From: Bacillus sp. FJAT-27225
GTDB lineage: Bacteria; Bacillota; Bacilli; Bacillales; Cytobacillaceae
Length of the DNA stretch: 64,000 nucleotides
Assembly: GCF_001685025.1 (NCBI RefSeq)
Contig: NZ_MAYU01000012.1
Location: 941,767 to 1,005,766 of the forward strand
Direction: 5' to 3'
Made by a program: the position numbers and the translations under genes. Numbering within the stretch: the stretch's first letter is position 1; the number at the start of each line of letters is the position of its first letter. The notes beneath the pieces are model-generated. The model was not told the origin of the DNA. It did not search any database and saw only the letters and a list, made by a program, of their open reading frames with translations. This document shows positions 36,933 through 45,740 of this stretch, piece after piece.

Positions 36933-38808
36933 GTATTTCCCCCTGGGATTCTAATGTGATATTTAGTATTACCAAATTTTCCTTTGCACGCTTAAAACGG
37001 TCCCAACCATAGGTGCCAAAGTCTTCTCCTTTTGCTTCCTTAATATTAGTCCAAATTGTCCATAGAAAATCCACGAATATTTTATTCATCAAAATTCTGG
37101 TTTTTACTGTTTCCGGGATAGTATTAGTTTGGTAATAATATCTTAAAAACAATTCCTCTTCTTCTTCTGCAAACTCACATTCCAATGAATGAGCAGCAAT
37201 ATCCCATAATGGATCATTCATGCCAGCATATTCCCAGTCGATGAGATACATTTTTTCTTCCCCGCTTTTTACGAAGTTTTCGGGAACCGGATCATTGTGG
37301 GACGGTACAAGGTGAAAATCCAAATTTTCATAGATATCTTTCAACCTCATTACTTGCTCCCTGATCAATAAATATTCGGGGTAAGTTGAGCCATCGGCCT
37401 CCCTTAACAAGCTTTCATATTCCTGGATCTTTTCAAAGACATTGAAAGTGTTTGCCATTTGTTCTTTCGAATCATGCAATCGCCTTAAAAGAGCAGCAGA
37501 CTTTGCCATATTATCTTCTCTTTTTGCCGTTTTACCATTTAATGTTTCTGCATTCGGAATTAAAGCAGCAACCTTCATACCGTTCTTTTCATTAAAATAA
37601 AGTAAATCTGTATCTATGCCTAACCGACTGGCAATTTTAGAATTATAGTTTTCTTCTGGCCTATTAATCATTTTTTCAGTGCCGCTTCCAGCTAGTCTGA
37701 GAACATAATCCTTTCCTGAGATGCTAACTTTAAAGTTCTTATTCGTCATTCCTCCAAATGGAAGAATATCACTTATATCATCTGCTTTTATGTTTAAAGC
37801 ATCCACCAGGTAATCCTTGATTTGATTTTCCCTATATTCTGCTTCCTTCCTCTGCAAGATAGGAAAAACCTTTTTTAAAGCCCTGTCGTACTGTTCCAAT
37901 GTATCAACTTCTGCCCATACAATATTATTAATTTTCAAGTAACCAATATCGTAGTTCCTGGCAACATCTAAAATCATATATTCATAATTCAAGTATGGAT
38001 TATTGTTATAATTTTCAAATGTATAAAGCATTTTTTCAAAAACACTGTATGAGAGTTTACTAATGCCTATCATTTCCCCATCAATTTGATTCAATTGATG
38101 GATGTCTTTTGAAATTTGGTAAAGGTATCCATCCCTTATTTCTACATAAGCTTCGTCCCCTGATCCACTTTCATTCGTAATTAGCACACTGTCTCGCTGT
38201 GGATGTTGTAACAAGCTTTTGAGAGCATTTTCTTCAATCAATATATCATCTTCAATTAACAAAAAATCTTCATGTATAAAATTCTTTGCTGCTGCTAAAG
38301 AAGCCATTGATCCGGTCCATTTATAGCGATTATTTTCAACTAATTCTACATTTTTCAGCAGCCGGAATTCATTAAAAGCGGAATTTTTATATCCTGTCAC
38401 AATAACAAACTTGTTGATCCCGTTTTCTTGCAGTATTTCCATATTTCTTTTAATTAATTGCTTCTCTTTTATCTCCAGCATGCCTGCTGGTATATCGAAT
38501 TCCTTTCTATAGCCCGCAGCAAGAAATACCGCAAGTTTAATATCAACCGTTTTCTGGCTGGCATGGATGTTAACCTTTTTTTCTTTAAAAGATTGAATTC
38601 CTTTCTTTAAATAATCCATTCCTTTATTAGTAAGGAAGTATTTCATATTTCTCCCTTGCTTTTGACTATAAATATAGTCTTTTTCTATTAATTCTTGAGT
38701 TAGATAATTCACTTTTCCGATAGAAAGACCAATTAGTCCTGCGATTTTTTTCTGGCTTACAGCAGAATCTTTATTGATCCTCTCAAGAATTTTCAATAAA
38801 TCCTCCAT
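36916..38808 (-). CDS. Winged-helix / nucleotidyltransferase-like / choline kinase fusion (LicA-type)
   Basis: A 630-residue three-part protein. Residues 1-65: MarR-like winged helix (SQKKIAGLIGLSIGKVNYLT, then KQGRNMKYFLTNKG). About 90-315: nucleotidyltransferase fold resembling LicC (KLAVFLAAGYRKEFDIPAG, FVIVTGY, LLIEDDILI, AEVDTLEQ), but the GxGTR and catalytic lysine positions are changed. About 325-615: choline/ethanolamine kinase-type domain with LPFGGMTNKNFKV, the HNDPVPENFV catalytic loop and YLIDWEYAGMND. The start ATG 38808 is set by AAGGGG upstream and by the promoter, which covers the earlier TTG. It is first in the lic operon. It could phosphorylate choline and also sense or regulate; which partner domain is active is not clear. 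Confidence 0.82.
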   Translation of the reverse strand: MEDLLKILERINKDSAVSQKKIAGLIGLSIGKVNYLTQELIEKDYIYSQKQGRNMKYFLTNKGMDYLKKGIQSFKEKKVNIHASQKTVDIKLAVFLAAGYRKEFDIPAGMLEIKEKQLIKRNMEILQENGINKFVIVTGYKNSAFNEFRLLKNVELVENNRYKWTGSMASLAAAKNFIHEDFLLIEDDILIEENALKSLLQHPQRDSVLITNESGSGDEAYVEIRDGYLYQISKDIHQLNQIDGEMIGISKLSYSVFEKMLYTFENYNNNPYLNYEYMILDVARNYDIGYLKINNIVWAEVDTLEQYDRALKKVFPILQRKEAEYRENQIKDYLVDALNIKADDISDILPFGGMTNKNFKVSISGKDYVLRLAGSGTEKMINRPEENYNSKIASRLGIDTDLLYFNEKNGMKVAALIPNAETLNGKTAKREDNMAKSAALLRRLHDSKEQMANTFNVFEKIQEYESLLREADGSTYPEYLLIREQVMRLKDIYENLDFHLVPSHNDPVPENFVKSGEEKMYLIDWEYAGMNDPLWDIAAHSLECEFAEEEEELFLRYYYQTNTIPETVKTRILMNKIFVDFLWTIWTNIKEAKGEDFGTYGWDRFKRAKENLVILNITLESQGEIHEYSK

Positions 38809-38852
38809 TAATTTTAATCCCCTTAATGTATTCATTTTTTGAACGCATCTAA

Positions 38853-38881
38853 ATTTTAACAATTACTGCGACTCTTGTAAA
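38853..38881 (-). promoter_or_regulatory. Sigma-A promoter of the lic operon
   Basis: TTTACA (38881-38876), 17-bp spacer, extended -10 TGTTAAAAT (core TAAAAT 38858-38853). Start of transcription near 38846, so translation from 38808 has a leader of about 38 nt. Confidence 0.65.
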
Positions 38882-39052
38882 CATGATTCTACAAATTTTT
38901 TCAAAAAGTTGGTAACCGAGATACAGGATACAGGTTCAAGTCACCAATGTTTTCCTCCCCTCAAAAAAAGGTGTTTGGCTATTTTAAAAGGAAAACTTTC
39001 ATAATTATTTATGTAATTCATGGAGTGTAAGATGATACCCATTCGTGGAAAT

Positions 39053-39087
39053 AAAAAAGGGCTGCTCATAAGGAGCAGACCCTTAAA
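39053..39087 (-). terminator. Terminator after the glucosaminidase gene
   Basis: AAGGGTCTGCTCC / GAGCAGCCCTT stem on the minus strand, TTTTTT tail. Confidence 0.8.
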
Positions 39088-39097
39088 AAATACAAAG

Positions 39098-41263
39098 CTA
39101 TTTAAATACAGGTACATCAAAATAAAGAGTATAGTCATTTAAGGTAGAATAAAGCCTGCTTAAGCTGAATACCTGCTTGGATGCCCAGCCGATATCACTC
39201 GCATACTGATGAGTACCCGGCCGAGCTGGGTTCCATCGCATCTTATATAACGTGTTTTGCTGATACGTTGCATTATTAATATAATTTTGCCCTATAAACT
39301 CTGCCCCTCCAATAATCGCCAGTTCAGGAGTAAACCATCCGCTCTTATAAGCATATTCAGACCCGCAAGTTATTGGACAACTATCACGAGCGCCCACGCC
39401 GTACATATTGTAAACAACTCTTGGAGTAACCGGCTCTCCCTCTACTGAACTAACCAAAATTCCTTTTGCAAGTTGAGAAGTTCCATTTCCTGTTTCCAAA
39501 AGTGCATGTGAAATTAGATACAGTTCATTTACATTATATTTTAATGCACCATTAATGAAAGACTGTCCTTTTCCTTCCAATATTCCTTTCCCCATTAGTG
39601 TTTTAGAATTTAACTCAGCTGCACTCGTTCCAGCACTTTTGGATAAGATTAAAAACTGAAAATACTCCGGTTCATCAATAGTAAAGTTTTTGGGGTCTAC
39701 ATAATACGCAACATCAACTGCTCGTGCAAGTTTCCATGTGAACCTAATTTCATACCATCCATTTAAGGAGCTTACAATTTGAACCGTATCGCCTTGCTTA
39801 AGACTGCCAACAATCCTATCAGACGTACTAGTCCCTTCCCTTACATTTAGCGTTGAAGCATTTACAGTTCCTTTGCCAGGATTAGTAGGATCTACTATTA
39901 TATAGGTACTGCTAACATATGCTTTTTCATTTTTATAGAGATCGGTTTGCGGGTTAACACCCATTTGGATATCAATCATTTCTTGCAAGGTTAAATTATA
40001 ATTTGTACTATTGACGATTGGGCCTGGATTCAACTCACCGGTACTAAAGAAATGATACTCTTTTCCATTTATGTATTGCTGGCCGGTAACCATTGCACCA
40101 CCGTTATTTAAATAGTATTTATACCCGTTGTAGGTCAGCCAGCCGGTATGCATAGACCCATCCGAATTTAAATAATAGTAGGTTGAATTCACATACAGCC
40201 AGCCGGTTTTCATAACCCCATTTTGATCCAAGTAATACCACTTATCATTAATGCTATATTGGAACCAGCCAGTCTCAAAAGAATCGTCCAGATTTATGTA
40301 GTACCATTTACCATCTTGATAAACCCAGCTTCTTTGAAGTGTACCGTCTGCCTTTAAAAAATAGGCCTTCCCGCCATCTGTAACCAATCCCGTTTTCATT
40401 TTTCCATCAGAGGTGAAATAGTATCTTTTGTCCCCTTCAATTAACCAACCAGTATGTAATCTTCCGTTTTGAGGATTCAGGTAATAATATGTTCCTTGGT
40501 AGTTTAGCCAGCCGGTATGCATCGACCAATCACTTTTAAAATAGTATTTGTAACCATCTATAGCTGCCCAGCCTTGTATAGCTACTCCATCGGTTCCAAA
40601 GTAATAAGTTTTGCCATTAATTGTAGATAGCCCTGTAACTTTATTGCCTTGTTTATCAAAATAATAAAGCTTTCCTCTGTCATCCACCCAACCGGTTACA
40701 TTCGTGGATACTAAGGCACCACCACTGGAGAAAACATAAGGGCTTCCACCTATGACTCTCGTGCCTGTAAGCATAGCACCATTTTGCTCTAAATAGTACT
40801 TCTGATTATTTAGTACAAGCCAACCGGTCTTCATTGCTCCGCCATCTAACAGGTAATACCAAGTATTATTAATGTAAAGCCACCCTGTTTGCATCCTGCC
40901 GCTATCGGATAGGTAATACCAGGTATTGTTATCCAATAGCCACCCTTTATGCATGGATCCGCTGTCGTTTAAGAAGTACCAATCTCCATTAATATTTTGC
41001 CAGCCTTTAAGCATGACTCCATTGGAAGCTAAGTAGTACCACTGGTTATTTACCAGAACCCAGTCAGTCTGCATAACACCAGTTGAATTAAAGTAATACC
41101 AGCTATTTCCTTCCAACATCCAGCCCTTTTTATAACTCCCATCAGAATTAATATAATACCAGGTATTATTCTGCAACTTCCAGCCGGATGTAGCTGCATA
41201 TGTGTTTGTAGACAGTAATAAAAATGAAGCTAAAAGGAATGCTAAAATCCCTACCTTTTTCAA
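39098..41263 (-). CDS. Secreted glucosaminidase with 19 choline-binding-type repeats
   Basis: A 721-residue exported wall hydrolase. Signal peptide 1-23; about 19 repeats of roughly 20 residues (GW...WYYLN..G.M.TG) over 26-430; an SH3b domain at about 465-525 (STLNVREGTSTSDRIVGS, GWYEIRF); and a GH73-type endo-beta-N-acetylglucosaminidase domain at 550-715 (YNVNELYLISHALLETGNGT with the catalytic Glu, then YNMYGVGA). The order repeats - SH3b - GH73 is that of pneumococcal LytB, a choline-binding cell-separation enzyme. TTG start behind GGGGGAG. It lies directly upstream of the lic operon's promoter on the same strand, separated by a terminator. Confidence 0.88.
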   Translation of the reverse strand: MKKVGILAFLLASFLLLSTNTYAATSGWKLQNNTWYYINSDGSYKKGWMLEGNSWYYFNSTGVMQTDWVLVNNQWYYLASNGVMLKGWQNINGDWYFLNDSGSMHKGWLLDNNTWYYLSDSGRMQTGWLYINNTWYYLLDGGAMKTGWLVLNNQKYYLEQNGAMLTGTRVIGGSPYVFSSGGALVSTNVTGWVDDRGKLYYFDKQGNKVTGLSTINGKTYYFGTDGVAIQGWAAIDGYKYYFKSDWSMHTGWLNYQGTYYYLNPQNGRLHTGWLIEGDKRYYFTSDGKMKTGLVTDGGKAYFLKADGTLQRSWVYQDGKWYYINLDDSFETGWFQYSINDKWYYLDQNGVMKTGWLYVNSTYYYLNSDGSMHTGWLTYNGYKYYLNNGGAMVTGQQYINGKEYHFFSTGELNPGPIVNSTNYNLTLQEMIDIQMGVNPQTDLYKNEKAYVSSTYIIVDPTNPGKGTVNASTLNVREGTSTSDRIVGSLKQGDTVQIVSSLNGWYEIRFTWKLARAVDVAYYVDPKNFTIDEPEYFQFLILSKSAGTSAAELNSKTLMGKGILEGKGQSFINGALKYNVNELYLISHALLETGNGTSQLAKGILVSSVEGEPVTPRVVYNMYGVGARDSCPITCGSEYAYKSGWFTPELAIIGGAEFIGQNYINNATYQQNTLYKMRWNPARPGTHQYASDIGWASKQVFSLSRLYSTLNDYTLYFDVPVFK

Positions 41264-41415
41264 TATCTCTCCCCCGTTTATCGTTTTTTCTTCAATTTCC
41301 CATCGTAGGAATGAAGCAAAAGCGTTTTCTATATAGTTTTGACTCTACTAAACTATCTCTCAAGTATAGATACCTCGACTAAATTACAGTTATTCCCATG
41401 TCGATACACAGGTAT

Positions 41416-43473
41416 TTAATTCACCCAAGCCCCATCAGGGCCTATTTTATATGGCCCAATATAGGTATTAACTGCCATGTTCCCACCTTGATAAAAGTAA
41501 TACCACTTTTGTTGAAAGAATTTCCAACCCGTTACCATATTCCCAGTTTCCTCAAGATAGTACCAGTTCCCATAATACCAAAGCCATCCTGTTTCCATAG
41601 TGCCATCAGGGTTTAGATAATACCAAGTAGACCCTAAAAGAAGCCATCCTGTCTTCATGCTGCCATCAGGATTTAGGTAATACCAAGAAGATCCTAAAAG
41701 CAACCATCCTATTTTCATGCTGCCATCTGGATTAAGGTAATACCATGAATCCCCCCATTTCAGCCATCCCGTTTTCATACTCCCATCTGGATTAAGGTAA
41801 TACCAGATGCCATCTGTATTTAGCCAACCGGTTTTCATCTTTCCATCTAGAGGTGATAAATAATACCAGTCGCCTCCCAAAGAGAACCAGCCGGTGTTTA
41901 ATCTTCCACTGTCATTAAAGTAGTACCAACTTCCTTCAATAAATTGCCAGCCAGTTGCCATTTTACCTTCAGGATTAAAGTAGTAACGACTCCCATCTAT
42001 TTGTTGAAAGCCAATTTTCTTTTCTCCAGTAACTAAATCATAATAACTCCAATAACCATTACTTAAAACCCAGCCTGCTGGTCTTCCCTCATATATGTTA
42101 TAAGAATCACTCGAATTTCCGTATTTATCAGTAAGCCTAATTGTGAGCTTCCCGTTTTCATATCCGTGAGGGATTTTAATCTGAAATGAATTATCTGAAT
42201 TCAGATTCGTTTCCGAAAGCAATTTTTCCCCATTTTCTAAAAGGATTCTCCCTTGTTCTACCTGACTAGTTACTTTTCCCCCTATTACTAGGCCGCCAAT
42301 ATTTACATTATTAATCAATGGAGGAGAAAGCTTCTTTCGGATCAAAGCTTTTTCCGCGTTTACCCTTCCATATCCAAATTGAGTATCAAAACCAAGCGGA
42401 CCTAAATCATCAGCACTATATAAAAGCCTATTTATAACTTGGGAGTTATTCAATGCGGGATCTGTCGACCAAATTAAAGCCGCTACTCCGGAAACAACAG
42501 GAGCTGACATTGAAGTTCCACTCATAAAACCATAACCATTAACTAATGTGGAAAAGATACCTGAGCCCGGCGCAGCAATATCAATATTCCTACCGTAATT
42601 GGAATAATATGATAGACCATCATCAATATCAGTGGAACTTACCGACAGGACATTCGGAAAAGAAGCTGGGTAAGAAGGAGAAGAGGTCGATTCATTTCCT
42701 GCGGCCGCTATAATTATCGAGCCTTTATTATATGCAGCCTGTATAGAATCTGCTAGAGCCTGTGAATAATCAGGACTACCTAAACTAATGTTAATAATTT
42801 TCGCCCCTCTATCAGTCGCGTAATTCAGTGCTTTAATAACATCAGAAACATACGCACTCTCTCCAGAAAAAACATTTATTGGAATAACTTTTACATTTGG
42901 CGATACCCCAGTCCCCCCTTGACCATTATCTATTGCACTAGCAATGATGCCTGCTACGTGTGTAGCATGATTATTGTAAGGATTAGTGCTTGTCATGTTA
43001 ATTACATCATAGGGAGAAATAATTGAATGTCTTAAATCTGGATGGGTTATTTGAACCCCATCATCAATCACTGCAACAGTTATTTGATTGTTACCTTTGG
43101 TTTTTTCCCATGCCACATTTGAATTAATTGCTTCATGTTGCCATTGTCTTTTATAGTAAGGATCGTTAGGAACATATTCCTTTTTAAGTTTATAATCTGG
43201 TTCTACATATTCAACATCACTGCTTAGTTCTAACTCTTCTATAAACTGGCTAATTGTCTTTTCCTTAGGAATCTGGATGCGCTCCATTCCTCTTCCCAGG
43301 CTGGCTCCTCTTCTTTTTATAGTCCCTTTTTCTATGGCAGATGAATTGTACTTTACAATTACTCCAGGAGAACCGTTTCCACTTAGCTCTACATCACTCG
43401 CCTCTGATGGAGATACAGATACCAATATATAAATAAGTATAGTAATTGCAAGAAATGGTAGTTTCCTTAACAT
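41416..43473 (-). CDS. Secreted subtilisin-type protease with ten choline-binding-type repeats
   Basis: A 685-residue exported protein. Signal peptide 1-25; an inhibitor-like propeptide (about 35-105, ending SDVEYVEPDYKLK); S8 catalytic domain about 115-385 with the triad in VAVIDDGVQITHPDLR (Asp), NNHATHVAGIIAS (His) and GTSMSAPVVSGVAAL (Ser); a small Ig-like domain (about 388-465); ten choline-binding-type repeats to the end (470-685). Four repeats (41581-41820) are exact 60-bp units with high DNA similarity, so they duplicated recently. ATG 43473 follows TTAGGAGC. It would be held on the wall by its repeats and cleave surface or secreted proteins. Confidence 0.88.
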   Translation of the reverse strand: MLRKLPFLAITILIYILVSVSPSEASDVELSGNGSPGVIVKYNSSAIEKGTIKRRGASLGRGMERIQIPKEKTISQFIEELELSSDVEYVEPDYKLKKEYVPNDPYYKRQWQHEAINSNVAWEKTKGNNQITVAVIDDGVQITHPDLRHSIISPYDVINMTSTNPYNNHATHVAGIIASAIDNGQGGTGVSPNVKVIPINVFSGESAYVSDVIKALNYATDRGAKIINISLGSPDYSQALADSIQAAYNKGSIIIAAAGNESTSSPSYPASFPNVLSVSSTDIDDGLSYYSNYGRNIDIAAPGSGIFSTLVNGYGFMSGTSMSAPVVSGVAALIWSTDPALNNSQVINRLLYSADDLGPLGFDTQFGYGRVNAEKALIRKKLSPPLINNVNIGGLVIGGKVTSQVEQGRILLENGEKLLSETNLNSDNSFQIKIPHGYENGKLTIRLTDKYGNSSDSYNIYEGRPAGWVLSNGYWSYYDLVTGEKKIGFQQIDGSRYYFNPEGKMATGWQFIEGSWYYFNDSGRLNTGWFSLGGDWYYLSPLDGKMKTGWLNTDGIWYYLNPDGSMKTGWLKWGDSWYYLNPDGSMKIGWLLLGSSWYYLNPDGSMKTGWLLLGSTWYYLNPDGTMETGWLWYYGNWYYLEETGNMVTGWKFFQQKWYYFYQGGNMAVNTYIGPYKIGPDGAWVN
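41581..41820 (-). repeat. Four tandem 60-bp units in the protease gene
   Basis: Units begin at 41581, 41641, 41701 and 41761 in perfect 60-bp register; the first two differ at only a handful of bases. Each codes for one 20-residue choline-binding-type repeat (GW...WYYLNPDGSM). Confidence 0.85.
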
Positions 43474-43598
43474 AGTATTTAGCTCCTAATTTTTCCTGTC
43501 TTTCTAATTATTTTCGGAAAAGAATGAGAATTGTTTAGAGGAACGAACTAAAAAACTTTAAAAATAATCGACTTAACTTATTGTGGAAAATAAAATAA

Positions 43599-43634
43599 AA
43601 TTAAAATGACTCTGGTTTCCCGGAGCCACTTTAA
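43599..43634 (-). terminator. Terminator after the repeat-only protein gene
   Basis: AAAGTGGCTCCGG / CCAGAGTCATTTT imperfect hairpin with a GAAA loop on the minus strand, T-rich tail. Confidence 0.6.
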
Positions 43635-43652
43635 TATTCATAGATATCTTTA

Positions 43653-45569
43653 TTAGTATATTAATCTTCCAGCGGAATCAAAGTAATACCAAACCCTATC
43701 TATTAAATACCAGCCTCCATATAACATACCATCAAAAAAATCAAGAAAGTACGTGTTACCAGCTTCATAAAACCATCCAAATTGCTCCGCTCCATTAGAA
43801 TTAAAATAGTGCCACTCATAGCCTATTTTTGCCCATCCGGTCTTCATTATAAAAGTGAACGGATCAAAGTAATACCATTGTGAACCTATTTTGTTAAACC
43901 CGTATACAGATGCTCCATAACTGTCAAAGTAGTACCACTTGCCTCCCCATTGAAGCCAGCCTGTATGGAGTGTCCCATCACTTTTGCTATAATAGTAGTA
44001 TTCTCCATCGAAATTCCAACCATTAGTTTTCATAATTCCGTTATTATCAAAATAATAATTTACACCGTTTATATTAGTAGCACCTTTAATCATGGCCCCA
44101 TCATATTCGCTTAGGTAATACCATTTACCTGAATAGTAAAGCCAGCCAGTTTTAACGGTCCCATTGGGATTGCTAAAATAATAATCATACCCATCGTAAA
44201 ACCAGCCATTGCTCTTCATAATTCCATTTTTATCAAAGAAATACTTTTGTCCATTTACTTGATATACTCCATTTGTAACCATTGAACCAGATTCATCCTC
44301 GAAGTAATACCAGTTACCACCATAATACAACCAACCATAATATTCAGTACCACCCTGGGTAAAATAATGCCAATCTCCCTCTATCTGAGCCCAACCGGTT
44401 GCCATTTGTCCACTTTCATTCAGAAAATACCAGTAACCTCGATCATACAGCCAACCCGTGTGCATTTGTCCATCTTCATTAAGGTAATACCATGTATTTA
44501 CGTACCAAATCCAGCCCTTTTCCGCAGCTCCGCTTGGTCCAAAGTAATACCAGTATTTACTCCCATCGTAATCATCTGTCAGCTGGAGCCAGCCTGTTTT
44601 CATAACACCGGATGGATCAGAATAATATGTATTTCCATCTATATAATAAAACCCTGTTTGCATTCTCCCATCTAGGCCTAAATAATAGTATTGGTTATTT
44701 AAATATAACCATCCTGTCTTCATCTCACCTGTTCCGGGGTTAAAGTAAAAATAATCATATGAGCCATAATCATCGTAAATAGCTACCCAACCGGTTTTCC
44801 ATACACCATTACTTAAAAAATAATAATCTTGTCCATTTATTGTAGTAAGGCCTGTTGCCATTACACCATAATAGGATTCAAAATAATAGTACTCATTATT
44901 TATGTAAGTCCAACCATATCTCTTTTCCCCTGTTTGTGGGTCAAAATAATATGTATAACCATAATCAGTAATCCAGCCAGTTCGAAGTGCTCCAGTTACT
45001 AAATTAAAATAGTAGTAATCATATTTACCAGTGGTTGGTGAAGGGACATATTGCTCTCCGGTAACTTTTTCACCATACTCGTAATAATACCAGGAGCCTT
45101 CGATTTGCACCCACCCATCATAAACAACTTGTTCTGTTAGTGCACCACTGGATGATTGTTCTGTTTTTGGAACTTCAGTAGAATTAGACTGTTGCTCTTT
45201 GACAGCTGGTTCCGGCTGCGCCTCTTCCACAGTTTTAGGATTGTTGTCAGTCATGCCTTCCGGATCTTCAGAAATAACCGGATTCTCGACTTTTTCCTCT
45301 ATGGTAGTTGACTCTGAGGGAATATCCTGCGTTTCATCCACTACTACTTCTTCATTTCTTTCAACAGGCGAGATTTCAACATTTTGCAGCTGGTCTTCGG
45401 CTGCTTCTTTCCCAGATTCGCTTGCTGAAAGTTGGTCTTGAATAAAAGTGCCTTCGGAACTTATAGTTTGTTCTACAGGATTTACTCCGCTGCTTTCAGA
45501 TGCTTCAACGGCTAATGCTGGTACAAAAAACAATACTGTCCATAAAAGAAACACCAACTTTTTACCCAT
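43653..45569 (-). CDS. Secreted choline-binding-type repeat protein with acidic linker
   Basis: A 638-residue exported protein made almost wholly of wall-binding repeats. Signal peptide 1-23; an acidic, Pro/Ser/Glu-rich low-complexity segment (about 25-150) and then some 22 choline-binding-type repeats of 20-25 residues to the very end. No catalytic domain is visible. It could be a structural surface protein, spacer or adhesin, as with pneumococcal CbpA-type proteins, but the linker shows no recognisable fold. ATG 45569 with AGGA upstream is chosen over an earlier start that would bury the signal peptide. Confidence 0.82.
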   Translation of the reverse strand: MGKKLVFLLWTVLFFVPALAVEASESSGVNPVEQTISSEGTFIQDQLSASESGKEAAEDQLQNVEISPVERNEEVVVDETQDIPSESTTIEEKVENPVISEDPEGMTDNNPKTVEEAQPEPAVKEQQSNSTEVPKTEQSSSGALTEQVVYDGWVQIEGSWYYYEYGEKVTGEQYVPSPTTGKYDYYYFNLVTGALRTGWITDYGYTYYFDPQTGEKRYGWTYINNEYYYFESYYGVMATGLTTINGQDYYFLSNGVWKTGWVAIYDDYGSYDYFYFNPGTGEMKTGWLYLNNQYYYLGLDGRMQTGFYYIDGNTYYSDPSGVMKTGWLQLTDDYDGSKYWYYFGPSGAAEKGWIWYVNTWYYLNEDGQMHTGWLYDRGYWYFLNESGQMATGWAQIEGDWHYFTQGGTEYYGWLYYGGNWYYFEDESGSMVTNGVYQVNGQKYFFDKNGIMKSNGWFYDGYDYYFSNPNGTVKTGWLYYSGKWYYLSEYDGAMIKGATNINGVNYYFDNNGIMKTNGWNFDGEYYYYSKSDGTLHTGWLQWGGKWYYFDSYGASVYGFNKIGSQWYYFDPFTFIMKTGWAKIGYEWHYFNSNGAEQFGWFYEAGNTYFLDFFDGMLYGGWYLIDRVWYYFDSAGRLIY

Positions 45570-45696
45570 CCCATTTTCCTCATTTCCAATAGAGTAAAAT
45601 AATACCAATACATACATAATACCATATTACTAGGTCTATCGACACATAAATTATGAATATATTACCTTTTTCCTAATATAAATTTCTCCAAATAAA

Positions 45697-45735
45697 AAAC
45701 TCTCCTAGAAAACTAGGTTTTCTTAGGAGAGTTTC
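45697..45735 (-). terminator. Terminator at the end of the second polysaccharide operon
   Basis: AACTCTCCTAAGAAAAC / GTTTTCTAGGAGAGTT, near-perfect 16-bp stem, TTTTTTATTT tail on the minus strand. Confidence 0.85.
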
Positions 45736-45740
45736 TATTC

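Noticed and set aside
38941..39138. 65-codon minus-strand frame after the glucosaminidase
   Set aside because: It overlaps the end of the gene and its terminator, has no ribosome site and is hydrophobic by base composition only.
41581..41820. CRISPR-like or other spaced repeat array
   Set aside because: The 60-bp periodicity is coding: each unit is one wall-binding repeat of the protease.
39098..45569. Glucan-binding or toxin-type repeats instead of choline-binding
   Set aside because: The repeat families are related and sequence alone cannot decide; the neighbouring lic operon and LytB-like order make choline more likely, so the choline reading was kept with reduced certainty.
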